Part shown: positions 24,690 through 32,769 of the stretch, one piece after another
Layout: each line of letters starts with the position of its first letter
Numbering within the stretch: position 1 is the first letter of the stretch
NCBI GenBank assembly: GCA_024279255.1
Contig: JAJRRT010000049.1
Location: forward strand, 1-64,000
DNA from: Deltaproteobacteria bacterium
Lineage (GTDB): Bacteria > Desulfobacterota > Desulfuromonadia > Desulfuromonadales > Geopsychrobacteraceae
Direction: 5' to 3'
Length of the DNA stretch: 64,000 nt
Position numbers and translations under genes: made by a program
Notes under the pieces: model-generated
What the model was told of the DNA's origin: nothing
Seen by the model: only the letters and a program-made list of their open reading frames with translations
Databases searched by the model: none

Positions 24690-24875
24690 ATGGGAATGTG
24701 TGATCACGGTGTACCGCTGGATAATATTTGCGATGCTTGCGAACTTGGACTGGGAGTTGGAGAAGCAGCCAGACCCACCCCGTCCGCTGGATTAGCCTTG
24801 TTAGCTGGCTACCTTGTTGAGTGCAAACCGACTGGACAATGGACTTTTTCGCAAAACGCGAATATGCAGAAGTAA
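24690..24875 (+). CDS. Small Cys/His protein
   Basis: The 61-residue product starts MGMCDHGVPLDNICDAC, a possible zinc knuckle, then a low-complexity part. Function unknown. It overlaps the following short ORF. Confidence 0.4.
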   Translation: MGMCDHGVPLDNICDACELGLGVGEAARPTPSAGLALLAGYLVECKPTGQWTFSQNANMQK

Positions 24876-24949
24876 GAAAAAGCGAGTTAGAGGCTTGCGG
24901 GTGGCCAGACATTGAGATTACGCCGCTGTATCGTGCCAAGGCCTGCTAA
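24839..24949 (+). CDS. Very short ORF ending in an attC-like core
   Basis: A 36-codon ORF from ATG 24839 to TAA 24947-24949 encodes MDFFAKREYAEVRKSEL and ends PLYRAKAC. It overlaps the previous ORF in another frame. Its stop falls in TGCTAAC, the left core of attC-like site C, as is common for integron cassettes. Weakly supported. Confidence 0.3.
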   Translation: MDFFAKREYAEVRKSELEACGWPDIEITPLYRAKAC

Positions 24950-24999
24950 CGGGGCGCGATAACCGGAGGCGGGGTGCCTTTGCGGTTAGTAGCGCTTCT
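24944..24999 (+). repeat. attC-like site C
   Basis: The site begins TGCTAAC and ends GTTAGTA (24993-24999). Inside, TAACCG and CGGTTA flank AGGC-ggggt-GCCT, giving a 10-bp hairpin with a small bulge. The outer cores are only partly complementary, so this is suggestive only. Confidence 0.4.
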
Positions 25000-25073
25000 T
25001 CAAATTTAAAGCAGACGTATGTTTCTTCCGGTTGATTAGTTGGTTCTATTGCGCTGCTTGCAGGAGCGAATTT

Positions 25074-25376
25074 ATGGGAACAAATGAATATTTAAAAAAG
25101 ATGAACCTCGACCAATTACATTTTGCTGTTGAGAGAGCTAAGCAGCTTATTGCGGAAAAACAGGGTGAAAAGAAGGTAGTCCTCTGGCGCGTATGCGAGC
25201 GAAGCTTGTGTCATAAAGAGTTTGCAGAAGGCGACTATCTTTTGGCCGTGGACTTTTTGGCTGAAACTGCACGAGAGATGGAGCGGACCGGCGCAGACCT
25301 GTGTGAAAAAGAGCTAGGGCTGATTTGTGAGATGATGCCCGAAAGTGAAGCTGCTGAGCGTGCGATTAAGCAATAG
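25074..25376 (+). CDS. Hypothetical protein upstream of intI
   Basis: The 100-residue product from ATG 25074 is helical at the N terminus (LDQLHFAVERAKQLIAEKQG) and acidic at the C terminus, with four Cys. GGAGCG lies upstream. A longer start at 25032 is possible but lacks a binding site. Function unknown. Confidence 0.45.
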   Translation: MGTNEYLKKMNLDQLHFAVERAKQLIAEKQGEKKVVLWRVCERSLCHKEFAEGDYLLAVDFLAETAREMERTGADLCEKELGLICEMMPESEAAERAIKQ

Positions 25377-25428
25377 AACAGGATCTAAACAGACACAACG
25401 GCTGTATAACGCTTTCAACGGGGGATCT

Positions 25429-26409
25429 ATGAACGCAACAGAAACACTGAAGAAGATGCGGGAACAGATGATGATGCAGAGGTATCGCCGCCGGTCGATT
25501 GATGCCTATACGCACTATGCGGCCCAGTTTATTGATCATCTGCGTATTTGCGATACTACCTCCACCCGCGAAGATCGAGTTATTTCGTATTTGACTAAAC
25601 TAGCAGTTGAGGACCAAGTTTCAGCATCGACTCAAAAGGTTGCTCTTTGTGCGATTAAATATCTATATGAAAGTGTTTTGCGGTTTGATCTTGGAGATAT
25701 TTCCAAGTTCACCCGGTCGCGGCGGGTGAAGCGCCTACCAGAGGTCTTTAGCCGCAAAGAGGCCTGGGCCGCCCTGGATCTACTTGAGGGTGATGGCTGG
25801 ATCTGGGGTGCATTGATGTACGGTTGTGGTTTGCGGCTGATGGAGGTTTACCAGTTGCGGGTCAAAGATATCGACCTCGATCGCCAGCAACTCACCGTCA
25901 AAGATGGCAAAGGCGGTAAAGACCGGATCCTTCCTCTGCCAGAAATGCTGTCAGCACCAATCGAAAAACACCTGCGCAACCTCCGCCGAAGCTTTGATGA
26001 TTTCTCCGGCCGCTCCGTCAAGGTTTCTTTGCCATGTGCTCTGGCCCGAAAATACCCATCAGCCCCGGGTGAATGGCGCTGGTTTTGGTTGTTTCCTGCC
26101 TCGGGCCCTGCGCGTGACCCTAAATGGGGAGGACTGCTGCACCATGTCCACCCCACGGCGATTCAAAAGCGCATCGTCAGGGCAATCAAGGGTGCTGGTA
26201 TCACTAAAAAAGCTGGTTGTCACACCTTCCGCCACTCGTTTGCAACGCACTGGCTCGAAAATGCCGACGGATCACATGAGGTTGCTCTGCTCCGGCTTCA
26301 AAAGCTGCTCGGTCATGCCGATCCATCGACAACGATGCTCTATCTGCACTTGATAAAACAGAATACCGATGTGCCCAGCCCGCTTGATGTGCGGCCTGTT
26401 GCTGCGTGA
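25429..26409 (+). CDS. intI: Integron integrase IntI
   Basis: The 326-residue recombinase has R136 (GCGLRLMEV), K164, H265 and R268 (HTFRHSFATH), H296 (LLGHAD) and Y305 (MLYLHL). Residues 201-240 (LPCALARKYPSAPGEW, then WFWLFPASGPARDPK) form the extra segment that separates integron integrases from XerC/D. The C-terminal SPLDVRP also resembles IntI ends. Between H/R and the last His there are a few extra residues (NADGSHEVALL). It lies on the same strand as, and downstream of, the cassette-like ORFs, unlike standard integrons, where intI is divergent. Confidence 0.88.
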   Translation: MNATETLKKMREQMMMQRYRRRSIDAYTHYAAQFIDHLRICDTTSTREDRVISYLTKLAVEDQVSASTQKVALCAIKYLYESVLRFDLGDISKFTRSRRVKRLPEVFSRKEAWAALDLLEGDGWIWGALMYGCGLRLMEVYQLRVKDIDLDRQQLTVKDGKGGKDRILPLPEMLSAPIEKHLRNLRRSFDDFSGRSVKVSLPCALARKYPSAPGEWRWFWLFPASGPARDPKWGGLLHHVHPTAIQKRIVRAIKGAGITKKAGCHTFRHSFATHWLENADGSHEVALLRLQKLLGHADPSTTMLYLHLIKQNTDVPSPLDVRPVAA

Positions 26410-26413
26410 TTAA

Positions 26414-26443
26414 TGCAGTGATCTGCCAGATCACCGCTTGAAT
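26414..26443 (+). promoter_or_regulatory. Late-operon 30-bp element, copy 1
   Basis: This sequence is identical to 32259-32288. It contains the dyad GTGATCTGCCAGATCAC and ends CGCTTGAAT. It lies upstream of the terminase genes. It is a candidate binding site for the Mor-like activator, with the promoter just to the right. Confidence 0.6.
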
Positions 26444-26499
26444 ATTTGATATGTAGCCTCATAAGGGCTGGAATTTTATCCAGTTCGCGGGAGGCTTTT

Positions 26500-27327
26500 T
26501 TGAATCAGGAAGATAAACAGACGACTCTTGAGATGCTTCCGGATCAGATTGATGATCTGAAGCGGCGAATTGATGACGGGGAAAAAGGCCTGCTCGATAA
26601 ACTTGAAGTGTTGTTGAGGCTTCAGGGCTCGCTACGTGTTGATCTCGAAGATGATGACGGCGAAGATCCGCTGCTGAAACGGTTGCGGGTCAAACGTTCT
26701 TACAATCTGAGCCCTGCCGCACTAGCCGCCCGCCAGCAGAATGCCCAGAAGTCGACCGGTCCCCAAACTCCCGAAGGTAAAGACGCCAGCTCTCGCAACG
26801 CCTGGAAGCATGGTGCTCATGCTCGGCGTCGGGTGCTAGGCTTCGGCAAGCCCTGTAAATCCACCTGTCCTGATTACCCCTGCTCCCTGGTTAATGACGG
26901 TGATGTTCTCCCGGGTCAAGACTGTCTGAACAAAGAATATTTCGCCGAAACCCTGAATGCTATTTCTACCGCCCTGACTGACGGTGATCTGACCGGGGTG
27001 AAAGAGATCGCCACGCTGCAGTTAGGTGGCACGTTGCAGGTAATCGAAGAGCTGCAGGCGTCAATTTTGGAATATGGCGTCTACATGAAGAGCGAAAAGC
27101 TCAACAAGGATGGTGGCGTGATCGGCTACGAGCTGAAACCGAATCCGTCCTTGTTGCCGCTCTCGAATCTGCTGAAGGCTGCTGGTGTGACCTTGCCTGA
27201 CTTTATGATCACCCCAGCCGCAGTTGAGCGGAAAAAATCGAATGATGATGCGGTCGGTAAGTTCGCCGATTTGTTCAGGGATGCTGGCGAAGGGTTGGCT
27301 GCAGCTCGCAAAAAGAAGGACGAATGA
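26500..27327 (+). CDS. Terminase small subunit-like protein
   Basis: The start is TTG 26500 with GGGAGG 8 bases upstream. A partial hairpin (AGCCTC/GAGGCT followed by six T) covers this leader and could attenuate. The 275-residue protein has AARQQNAQKSTGPQTPEGK followed by SSRNAWKHG, the HGGxSTG-type motif found in small proteins next to large terminases. Position directly before the large subunit, with a 4-base overlap, supports a DNA-recognition role. Confidence 0.65.
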   Translation: MNQEDKQTTLEMLPDQIDDLKRRIDDGEKGLLDKLEVLLRLQGSLRVDLEDDDGEDPLLKRLRVKRSYNLSPAALAARQQNAQKSTGPQTPEGKDASSRNAWKHGAHARRRVLGFGKPCKSTCPDYPCSLVNDGDVLPGQDCLNKEYFAETLNAISTALTDGDLTGVKEIATLQLGGTLQVIEELQASILEYGVYMKSEKLNKDGGVIGYELKPNPSLLPLSNLLKAAGVTLPDFMITPAAVERKKSNDDAVGKFADLFRDAGEGLAAARKKKDE

Positions 27328-29228
27328 CCGTCGCTCTGCTCGAGAAAGCCCCCGAGGTTGAATACCCAGGGCTGGTTGTTCCGCCGCCAATGGAGCCGCT
27401 GTCTGCTGAGGCGGATCTTGGTAAGGGGATTATCGTTCCGGCCGCGACTTTTGAGCGTGTGCTTGAGGAGCTTGACTGGACTTGGCAGCAGTTGTCTCGC
27501 GGTGAGTTTCCTGCGGCGATCTACAGGCGGGGGAAGGATACAAAGGAACGATTGCAGATTCTGCAGCTGGCAATCATCTGCGAAGATCCGCTGTTATGGT
27601 GCACCGCTTTTCTGCGTGAACCTGAAGATATCGACCACAAGGACCCATACCAGTTCTTTGATTATCAGGTGGAATCGTTGCGTTGCATGACAAGTGTTGT
27701 TCACCAGGACGCCGCCGAGGTTGGCAAGACTCGCGAGATTGTTGCCTGGTCTACGTGGAGAAACCATACCTGCCCCGGAGGATCCGGACTGATCGGTGCC
27801 CCGCTCCAGGTGCATTTGGATGAGATCATCGACGCCAAGCTGGATCAGCTGTCGTACAACCGGACGCTGGAAAAGCGGCTGATCAAACACAAGAAGCAGC
27901 CCTATACCCAGTTCAAGTTTCAAAACGGTTTCAAAGAGGATTACCGCCCCGCCGGGTTCGACGGCAACGCCTATCGAGGCGTACACGCCAAAACCTTCGG
28001 CATTATTGATGAGGCCGCGAAGAAGAAAAACCCGAAACAATGGTCTGAGTTTTGGAGGGCGCTAAAACCCTCAGCGACCGGTCGCGTCTATTCTGTGCCA
28101 GATGGCGATCGCGAATCGGGATATTACAAACTGACGATGCGGGCAACCGGTACGGCAGACGATGGACAGGAGGATCATGAGGATGAAAAGTCCGCTAGCG
28201 AAGATTTTGACAATTACACCTGGACGCTCTTCCGCTGGGGCAAAGACCTTATGCCCGCTCCTTACTGGACGCCGCAACGGAAAAAATTCTACGTCGATCA
28301 ATACGGTGGCGAAGATTCTCCGGACTACCGGCACAACGTCCTCGGCGAACACGGCGATCCGGAAAATTCTGTCTTCCCCTGGGCGCAGTTAAAGCATTGC
28401 ATCCGCGATATTCAAGAATACCGGGTTCTGAAGGTGCTGGTTGATACGGCCAAGCAAGAGGTGCTTATCAAAGGTTATCGCTGTGATTATGTCATCGGCA
28501 ATGACGGCCCGCAGACCAGTGAAGTGATATTGCGTGATGAGCTGTTCGACCTGACCCAACTGTTTAAGCTGGATGACGATGGCGACAGCCAGTTCAAACA
28601 GATGATTCGTGATTATTTTATTTCGGTACCGGGATTAAAAAGAGGCGGCGGCGACTTCGGTTTTGCTCCAGATCCAACTGAACTGACGCTGTGGAACATC
28701 ATCGGCAAACGCGATCGGCTTGTTTCGCGGCTGCAGCTGAAACAGGTGACCTACGATCAACAGTGCCAAGCGCTCGATGCGCTGGATGATCTGTGCGCCT
28801 CGGCTGATGATTCGATGAAGTGGGGCACCGATTACGGCAACGCCGGTAGTGCTGTTGCTCACGACCTTCAGGGCCTACAGATCTATGAGCATAAAAGCTA
28901 CGAAGATCGTCTGCGCGGCTTCATGTTCCAAAGCACGACCGACAATATTGATGAAAGTGGAGAGCCACTGACCGACGCAAAAACCGGCAAACCGTCAAAA
29001 ATAACCCTGAAAGAGCTGGCGACTGACCTGATCGTCAAACAGATGCAACGACAGCTACTGGAGCTACCGGCTGATCCAGATATCATCAGCGACTATACCA
29101 ATCACACCTGTCGGATCGGCGAACGGCAGCGGATCTATAACAAGCAGAAGGATCATCTGATCGACTCGCACCGCACCCAGAAGCTGGCCGGTGTGCTTGG
29201 TAACGAGATGGAGGATATTTTCGTATGA
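27324..29228 (+). CDS. Terminase large subunit
   Basis: The 634-residue packaging motor has an ATPase half with a Walker A-like DAAEVGKT (about residues 131-138) and Walker B FGIIDEAA (about 228-235). The nuclease half has Asp-rich GGDFGFAPDP (about 450) and WGTDYGNAG. It cuts and pumps phage DNA into the prohead through the portal. It overlaps the genes on both sides by 4 bases. Confidence 0.85.
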   Translation: MTVALLEKAPEVEYPGLVVPPPMEPLSAEADLGKGIIVPAATFERVLEELDWTWQQLSRGEFPAAIYRRGKDTKERLQILQLAIICEDPLLWCTAFLREPEDIDHKDPYQFFDYQVESLRCMTSVVHQDAAEVGKTREIVAWSTWRNHTCPGGSGLIGAPLQVHLDEIIDAKLDQLSYNRTLEKRLIKHKKQPYTQFKFQNGFKEDYRPAGFDGNAYRGVHAKTFGIIDEAAKKKNPKQWSEFWRALKPSATGRVYSVPDGDRESGYYKLTMRATGTADDGQEDHEDEKSASEDFDNYTWTLFRWGKDLMPAPYWTPQRKKFYVDQYGGEDSPDYRHNVLGEHGDPENSVFPWAQLKHCIRDIQEYRVLKVLVDTAKQEVLIKGYRCDYVIGNDGPQTSEVILRDELFDLTQLFKLDDDGDSQFKQMIRDYFISVPGLKRGGGDFGFAPDPTELTLWNIIGKRDRLVSRLQLKQVTYDQQCQALDALDDLCASADDSMKWGTDYGNAGSAVAHDLQGLQIYEHKSYEDRLRGFMFQSTTDNIDESGEPLTDAKTGKPSKITLKELATDLIVKQMQRQLLELPADPDIISDYTNHTCRIGERQRIYNKQKDHLIDSHRTQKLAGVLGNEMEDIFV

Positions 29229-30460
29229 TCAAGGACATGACACTATTGACCAGCCGCAAACGGCCCCAGCGCAAGAAGAAGAGCCCAAGCAGTAGCAGCA
29301 CCGTGCAGCTGCGGCCGAACAATGGGCAAGGGCCATTCACCGCCGGTTTCCGTAAATTCATCGTTCGCAAGGTAGATGGTCAGTTTTTTGAGTTTTTGCG
29401 AGAAGCGATCCCGCTCATGGACGCCGCGATCTGGCGACTGGTCTCTCTCGATGGACATATCATCGTTGAGGGAGATAAGTCCGGGCTGGTTGATGAGATT
29501 CAGGACTGGATAGACAACGTGCCGGTCAACGATCTACAGACTGGCCTGCAGGCCTATCATCAGAATTTCAGCAACGAGGCTTTTGAACAGGGATTTTCCC
29601 TCGGGGAGTTTGTCGCCAGTAAGCGGCGTGATGATATCGTTGGGCTACGGGTCGCCGATAGTAAGTTCATTAAGTTCAACCGCACCCCGACGGCTATGGA
29701 GATCTGGCAGAAAGCCGATGGTGACCTACAAGAACGGCTGCTAAACCCGGCAAATCTGCTTTACTGGTCGATCAATAACGAAAACCAAAACCCCTACGGT
29801 ACCCCCCTGTTTCGTAGTTGTGAGTTTGTCGCACAAATCATGGCCACCATGCACAACTCGCTGCTTAACGCCTGGGAACGTTTCGGCGACCCGTCTTTTT
29901 CTCTGGTTTACAAAACCAGCAAAAAAGACGGAACCAACCACCAAGAGCGCGTCGAGTCCCTGGCCAAAGATCTTGATTCTGTGGTCCGCGCCAAACGCTT
30001 AGGCAAAAGTGCAGATTTTGTCCACGCTATCGATACCAACAGCAGCCTGGATATCAATATCATTGGGGCCGAAGGCCAGTTGCTTGAACTCGAAGTTCCC
30101 GCCCGCCACGTCGCGGAGCAGATCGTCTCAAAAACCGGACTGCCTCCATGGATGCTTGGACAGCATTGGAGCACCACCGAACGCCTGGCTGAGTTCGAAA
30201 GCGAAATGGTGCTGGCTGATGTCACAACGCGCCAGACCGCCAAACTGCCGACTTTCAATCGGATTATATCAACCCTGCTGAAGATGCGCGGTCGCAGTTG
30301 GAAAAAGGGTGATTGGGAACTGAAATTCCAGCAAGTCAACCTGCACGATATCGAAAAGCAAGCCCGGGCGCGTTTCCTTAATTCTCAGGCGGATATGATG
30401 GGGACTGAGCAGCAAGAAGAAAAGGAGTCTGGTAGCTACAGCATAAAAAAAAAGCTCTAA
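29225..30460 (+). CDS. Portal protein (Mu gp29/DUF935-like)
   Basis: The 411-residue protein resembles Mu-type portals: PLMDAAIWRLVSLDGHIIV, LLYWSINNENQNPYGTPLFR and ETICS-type region VSKTGLPPWMLGQHWSTTE. Twelve copies would form the ring at the head vertex. The last codons are ATA AAA AAA AAG CTC TAA, a run of nine A with a slippery A-AAA-AAG. A -1 shift there joins the frame to the MuF gene downstream. Confidence 0.85.
   Translation: MIKDMTLLTSRKRPQRKKKSPSSSSTVQLRPNNGQGPFTAGFRKFIVRKVDGQFFEFLREAIPLMDAAIWRLVSLDGHIIVEGDKSGLVDEIQDWIDNVPVNDLQTGLQAYHQNFSNEAFEQGFSLGEFVASKRRDDIVGLRVADSKFIKFNRTPTAMEIWQKADGDLQERLLNPANLLYWSINNENQNPYGTPLFRSCEFVAQIMATMHNSLLNAWERFGDPSFSLVYKTSKKDGTNHQERVESLAKDLDSVVRAKRLGKSADFVHAIDTNSSLDINIIGAEGQLLELEVPARHVAEQIVSKTGLPPWMLGQHWSTTERLAEFESEMVLADVTTRQTAKLPTFNRIISTLLKMRGRSWKKGDWELKFQQVNLHDIEKQARARFLNSQADMMGTEQQEEKESGSYSIKKKL
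30445..30454 (+). promoter_or_regulatory. Possible -1 frameshift site between portal and MuF
   Basis: Nine A (30445-30453) followed by G give the heptamer A-AAA-AAG in the portal frame, two codons before its stop. In the -1 frame the reading continues without a stop from 30436 into the MuF gene. No ATG, GTG or TTG start exists in that frame until GTG 30592. A homopolymer sequencing error would look the same. Confidence 0.5.
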
Positions 30461-30591
30461 CTGCTGACTGCACCTGCGGTCAGCACCACACCAAAGAGAT
30501 TCACCGCACCGACCTTTGGCCGGTCCTCGATCGGCTTGAAGAAAACTTTGAGCACCGGCTGAAAAGCGACTGGGACCAGCTGCACGATAAG

Positions 30592-32001
30592 GTGAAAAAC
30601 ATCCTCGGCCTGGGCGTTGCGCTTCCGGAAAAAGGCATCAGCCGTGACAGCTTTACGTTTTCAACAGAAGAACGCGCCCAGGTCATGGTCGAGATGCGCA
30701 ACTGGATCGGCACTTACAAGATCGATGAAGAAGATTCGCCGATCTCATGGTATTACGGCGAATCATACGGTCTCGGTTTAATTCAAGCCGCAGATCTCAT
30801 CGGCAAGGGACGGCCGATTCTCGACATTCTCAAAAATCAAGAAATCCTCGATAAGCTCAAAAAAGAAGGCTTCGCCCTAGTCAAGGATAACGCCACCAAG
30901 CGAATCAAGAACAAGATCCTGACCGAAATGGAAGCCTACGCCATTGCGGGCAGTAATCCGCGTGAAGTTGCCGCCCGCCTGAACAAATTATTTGAGGATG
31001 GCAACAGTGATTGGGAGCGCCTGGCCCGCAGTGAGTTGAGCATGGCTGCCGAGCGAGCCAAGGAAGAAGAGTGGAAGGCTTGGGGCATTGAGACCATGGA
31101 CTTTGTGCCTGCGCCGGATGCCTGCCCGATCTGCACGGCCCTGGCTGGGGAGTATAAAATTAATGAATGCCCGCTGCCGGTAGATGACACCCACCCGCGT
31201 TGTCGCTGTGCCAGACGGCCTGGTGCCGACGTCGATACGCGGAGCTTGCAGCGCCCGGAAGAGCCGAAGCCAGCGGGGTTTGAATTCGTTGAGGCGCTAT
31301 CTCTGAAAGAAGCGGAAGAGTGGGCCCGCAACAATGGCCTGGCCGATCTGATTTCATACAAAGGAGCCTCAGTCGAGGTCGCCAACGAATGGAACCGTTC
31401 GGTATTCGATCACATCACCCGTTTTCCGATGTTGCGCGAGAACCTGAAGTTTATCGGCACTACTCAGGAGCGCCAACGGGCCTTTGTACGGCTGTACGTT
31501 GCTGACCTGCGAGAGAGGTATCCGACCTACAGTGAAGAATCGCTGATCAGGCTTGCCAGAAAACAGGCAGGGAAAACACCAGGCAGTGTTTATGCGTATT
31601 CAATCAATGATCAGTACACGAGCGGCATCAGCGTCAATTCAAAGTGGGCGAAAACGGCTGACAAGTTCAAGAATAACCTGGCATCAGACGTTGTGTCTGG
31701 CTTTCATCCAGTTGGCTGCGATTCGGTGCGCTCGGTGGTTGATCATGAGATGGCCCACCAGTTGGATAACCTGCTAGAGTTACGTCGCAGTGACGAGTTC
31801 AAGGAAGTAATGCAAGGATTCTTTGCTGAAGGTGGAAACATTCCGAACGATCTGTCACGCTACGCACTTAAGAACCCGGGTGAAACAATCGCCGAGGCCT
31901 GGGCCGAATATCTGAATAACGAAAGCCCGCGCCCGCTCTCGAAAAAGATCGGCGATCTGATAGAATTAAAATACACGGCTAAATTCGGAGGTAACTCATG
32001 A
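30592..32001 (+). CDS. MuF-like head protein fused to a metallopeptidase-like domain
   Basis: The first half is a phage Mu F-like (SPP1 gp7) domain with [13 protein letters not shown] (about residue 178) and [14 protein letters not shown]. The second half (about 240-469) is unrelated to head function. It contains DHEMAHQL, an HExxH zinc motif (H385, E386, H389), and [13 protein letters not shown] near 427-439, where a third ligand could lie. MuF proteins with C-terminal toxin domains are known as phage polymorphic toxins. GTG 30592 has a weak ribosome site; the open frame extends to 30436, so the true start may be by frameshift from portal. Confidence 0.75.
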   Translation: MKNILGLGVALPEKGISRDSFTFSTEERAQVMVEMRNWIGTYKIDEEDSPISWYYGESYGLGLIQAADLIGKGRPILDILKNQEILDKLKKEGFALVKDNATKRIKNKILTEMEAYAIAGSNPREVAARLNKLFEDGNSDWERLARSELSMAAERAKEEEWKAWGIETMDFVPAPDACPICTALAGEYKINECPLPVDDTHPRCRCARRPGADVDTRSLQRPEEPKPAGFEFVEALSLKEAEEWARNNGLADLISYKGASVEVANEWNRSVFDHITRFPMLRENLKFIGTTQERQRAFVRLYVADLRERYPTYSEESLIRLARKQAGKTPGSVYAYSINDQYTSGISVNSKWAKTADKFKNNLASDVVSGFHPVGCDSVRSVVDHEMAHQLDNLLELRRSDEFKEVMQGFFAEGGNIPNDLSRYALKNPGETIAEAWAEYLNNESPRPLSKKIGDLIELKYTAKFGGNS

Positions 32002-32183
32002 TCGGCCCAGCGCCATTGTGCATGGAGTGTAAACATCTGAAGGAGAACGAGCCTGGTCAGTTCGGGTTCCGCTGTGCCGCTTTTCCTGAGGGGATTCCTG
32101 AAGAGATTATCAGTGGAGAAATTGAGCACCGCCAGCCCTATGAGGGGGATAACGGGATCCAGTTTGAACCCGTGACAGAATAA
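31998..32183 (+). CDS. Small Cys-rich protein paired with MuF
   Basis: The 61-residue product ([18 protein letters not shown], then [26 protein letters not shown]) starts in an ATGA overlap with the MuF gene. I recall similar small proteins beside MuF genes in other phages. It could be a partner or immunity factor for the MuF C-terminal domain; this is inference. Confidence 0.6.
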   Translation: MIGPAPLCMECKHLKENEPGQFGFRCAAFPEGIPEEIISGEIEHRQPYEGDNGIQFEPVTE

Positions 32184-32210
32184 CACCCAAACCCAACGAG
32201 GAAATTTTAA

Positions 32211-32241
32211 GGCCCTGACAGAAATGTCGGGGCCTTTTTTT
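32211..32241 (+). terminator. Rho-independent terminator
   Basis: A 10-bp stem GGCCCTGACA/TGTCGGGGCC with a GAAA loop is followed by seven T. It ends the first late block and lies 18 bases before the second copy of the 30-bp late element. Confidence 0.92.
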
Positions 32242-32258
32242 ATTCTCCCCGAAATTTG

Positions 32259-32288
32259 TGCAGTGATCTGCCAGATCACCGCTTGAAT
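32259..32288 (+). promoter_or_regulatory. Late-operon 30-bp element, copy 2
   Basis: This is the exact second copy of the dyad element at 26414-26443, here after a terminator and upstream of the protease/scaffold and capsid genes. Placement supports a second late promoter under the same regulator. Confidence 0.6.
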
Positions 32289-32430
32289 TTCTGCTATTCC
32301 GACATCATGAGCCAAACCAAGGGAACGCGAATGAAGCAAGGACAGGTTGGAAAGATCGGTACCAATCACACCGCTTCAGACTGTAACGAATTCGATGGCC
32401 CTGGTATCGAAGTCACCAAGGAGAGCAACG

Positions 32431-32769
32431 ATGACGGAAAAACTCGTAAAACTAATCGCACTGATTCTGGGACTTGACCCGAAGGACGAAGCACACTTTA
32501 CCAAGTCACAACTTCCTGATTCGCGTGTCCTTGCTGAAAAGCTGGGAGTATCGGTCTCTGCTGCCGAGCGCGACGAAGCCTTTGAGGCTTTCAAGGATCA
32601 GTACCCCGAGGAAGCGACCACCATGCTTGCGGTATTGAATCCTCCTGACGACGATCCGCCGGCAGAAGATGAGCCCGCCGCCGAACCAGCAAAAAAGGCT
32701 GACGAATCCACAATGATCACCGGTCAGGATGCCCTTAAGCATCTGCGTTCTAAAGGACACAAGGTCTGA
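32431..32769 (+). CDS. Hypothetical head-region protein
   Basis: The 112-residue product from ATG 32431 has AAGGAGAG upstream. Residues 35-65 are helical; the C-terminal part is Asp/Glu/Pro-rich (PPDDDPPAEDEPAAEP). No family recognised. It ends one base into the protease start (TGATG). Confidence 0.55.
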   Translation: MTEKLVKLIALILGLDPKDEAHFTKSQLPDSRVLAEKLGVSVSAAERDEAFEAFKDQYPEEATTMLAVLNPPDDDPPAEDEPAAEPAKKADESTMITGQDALKHLRSKGHKV

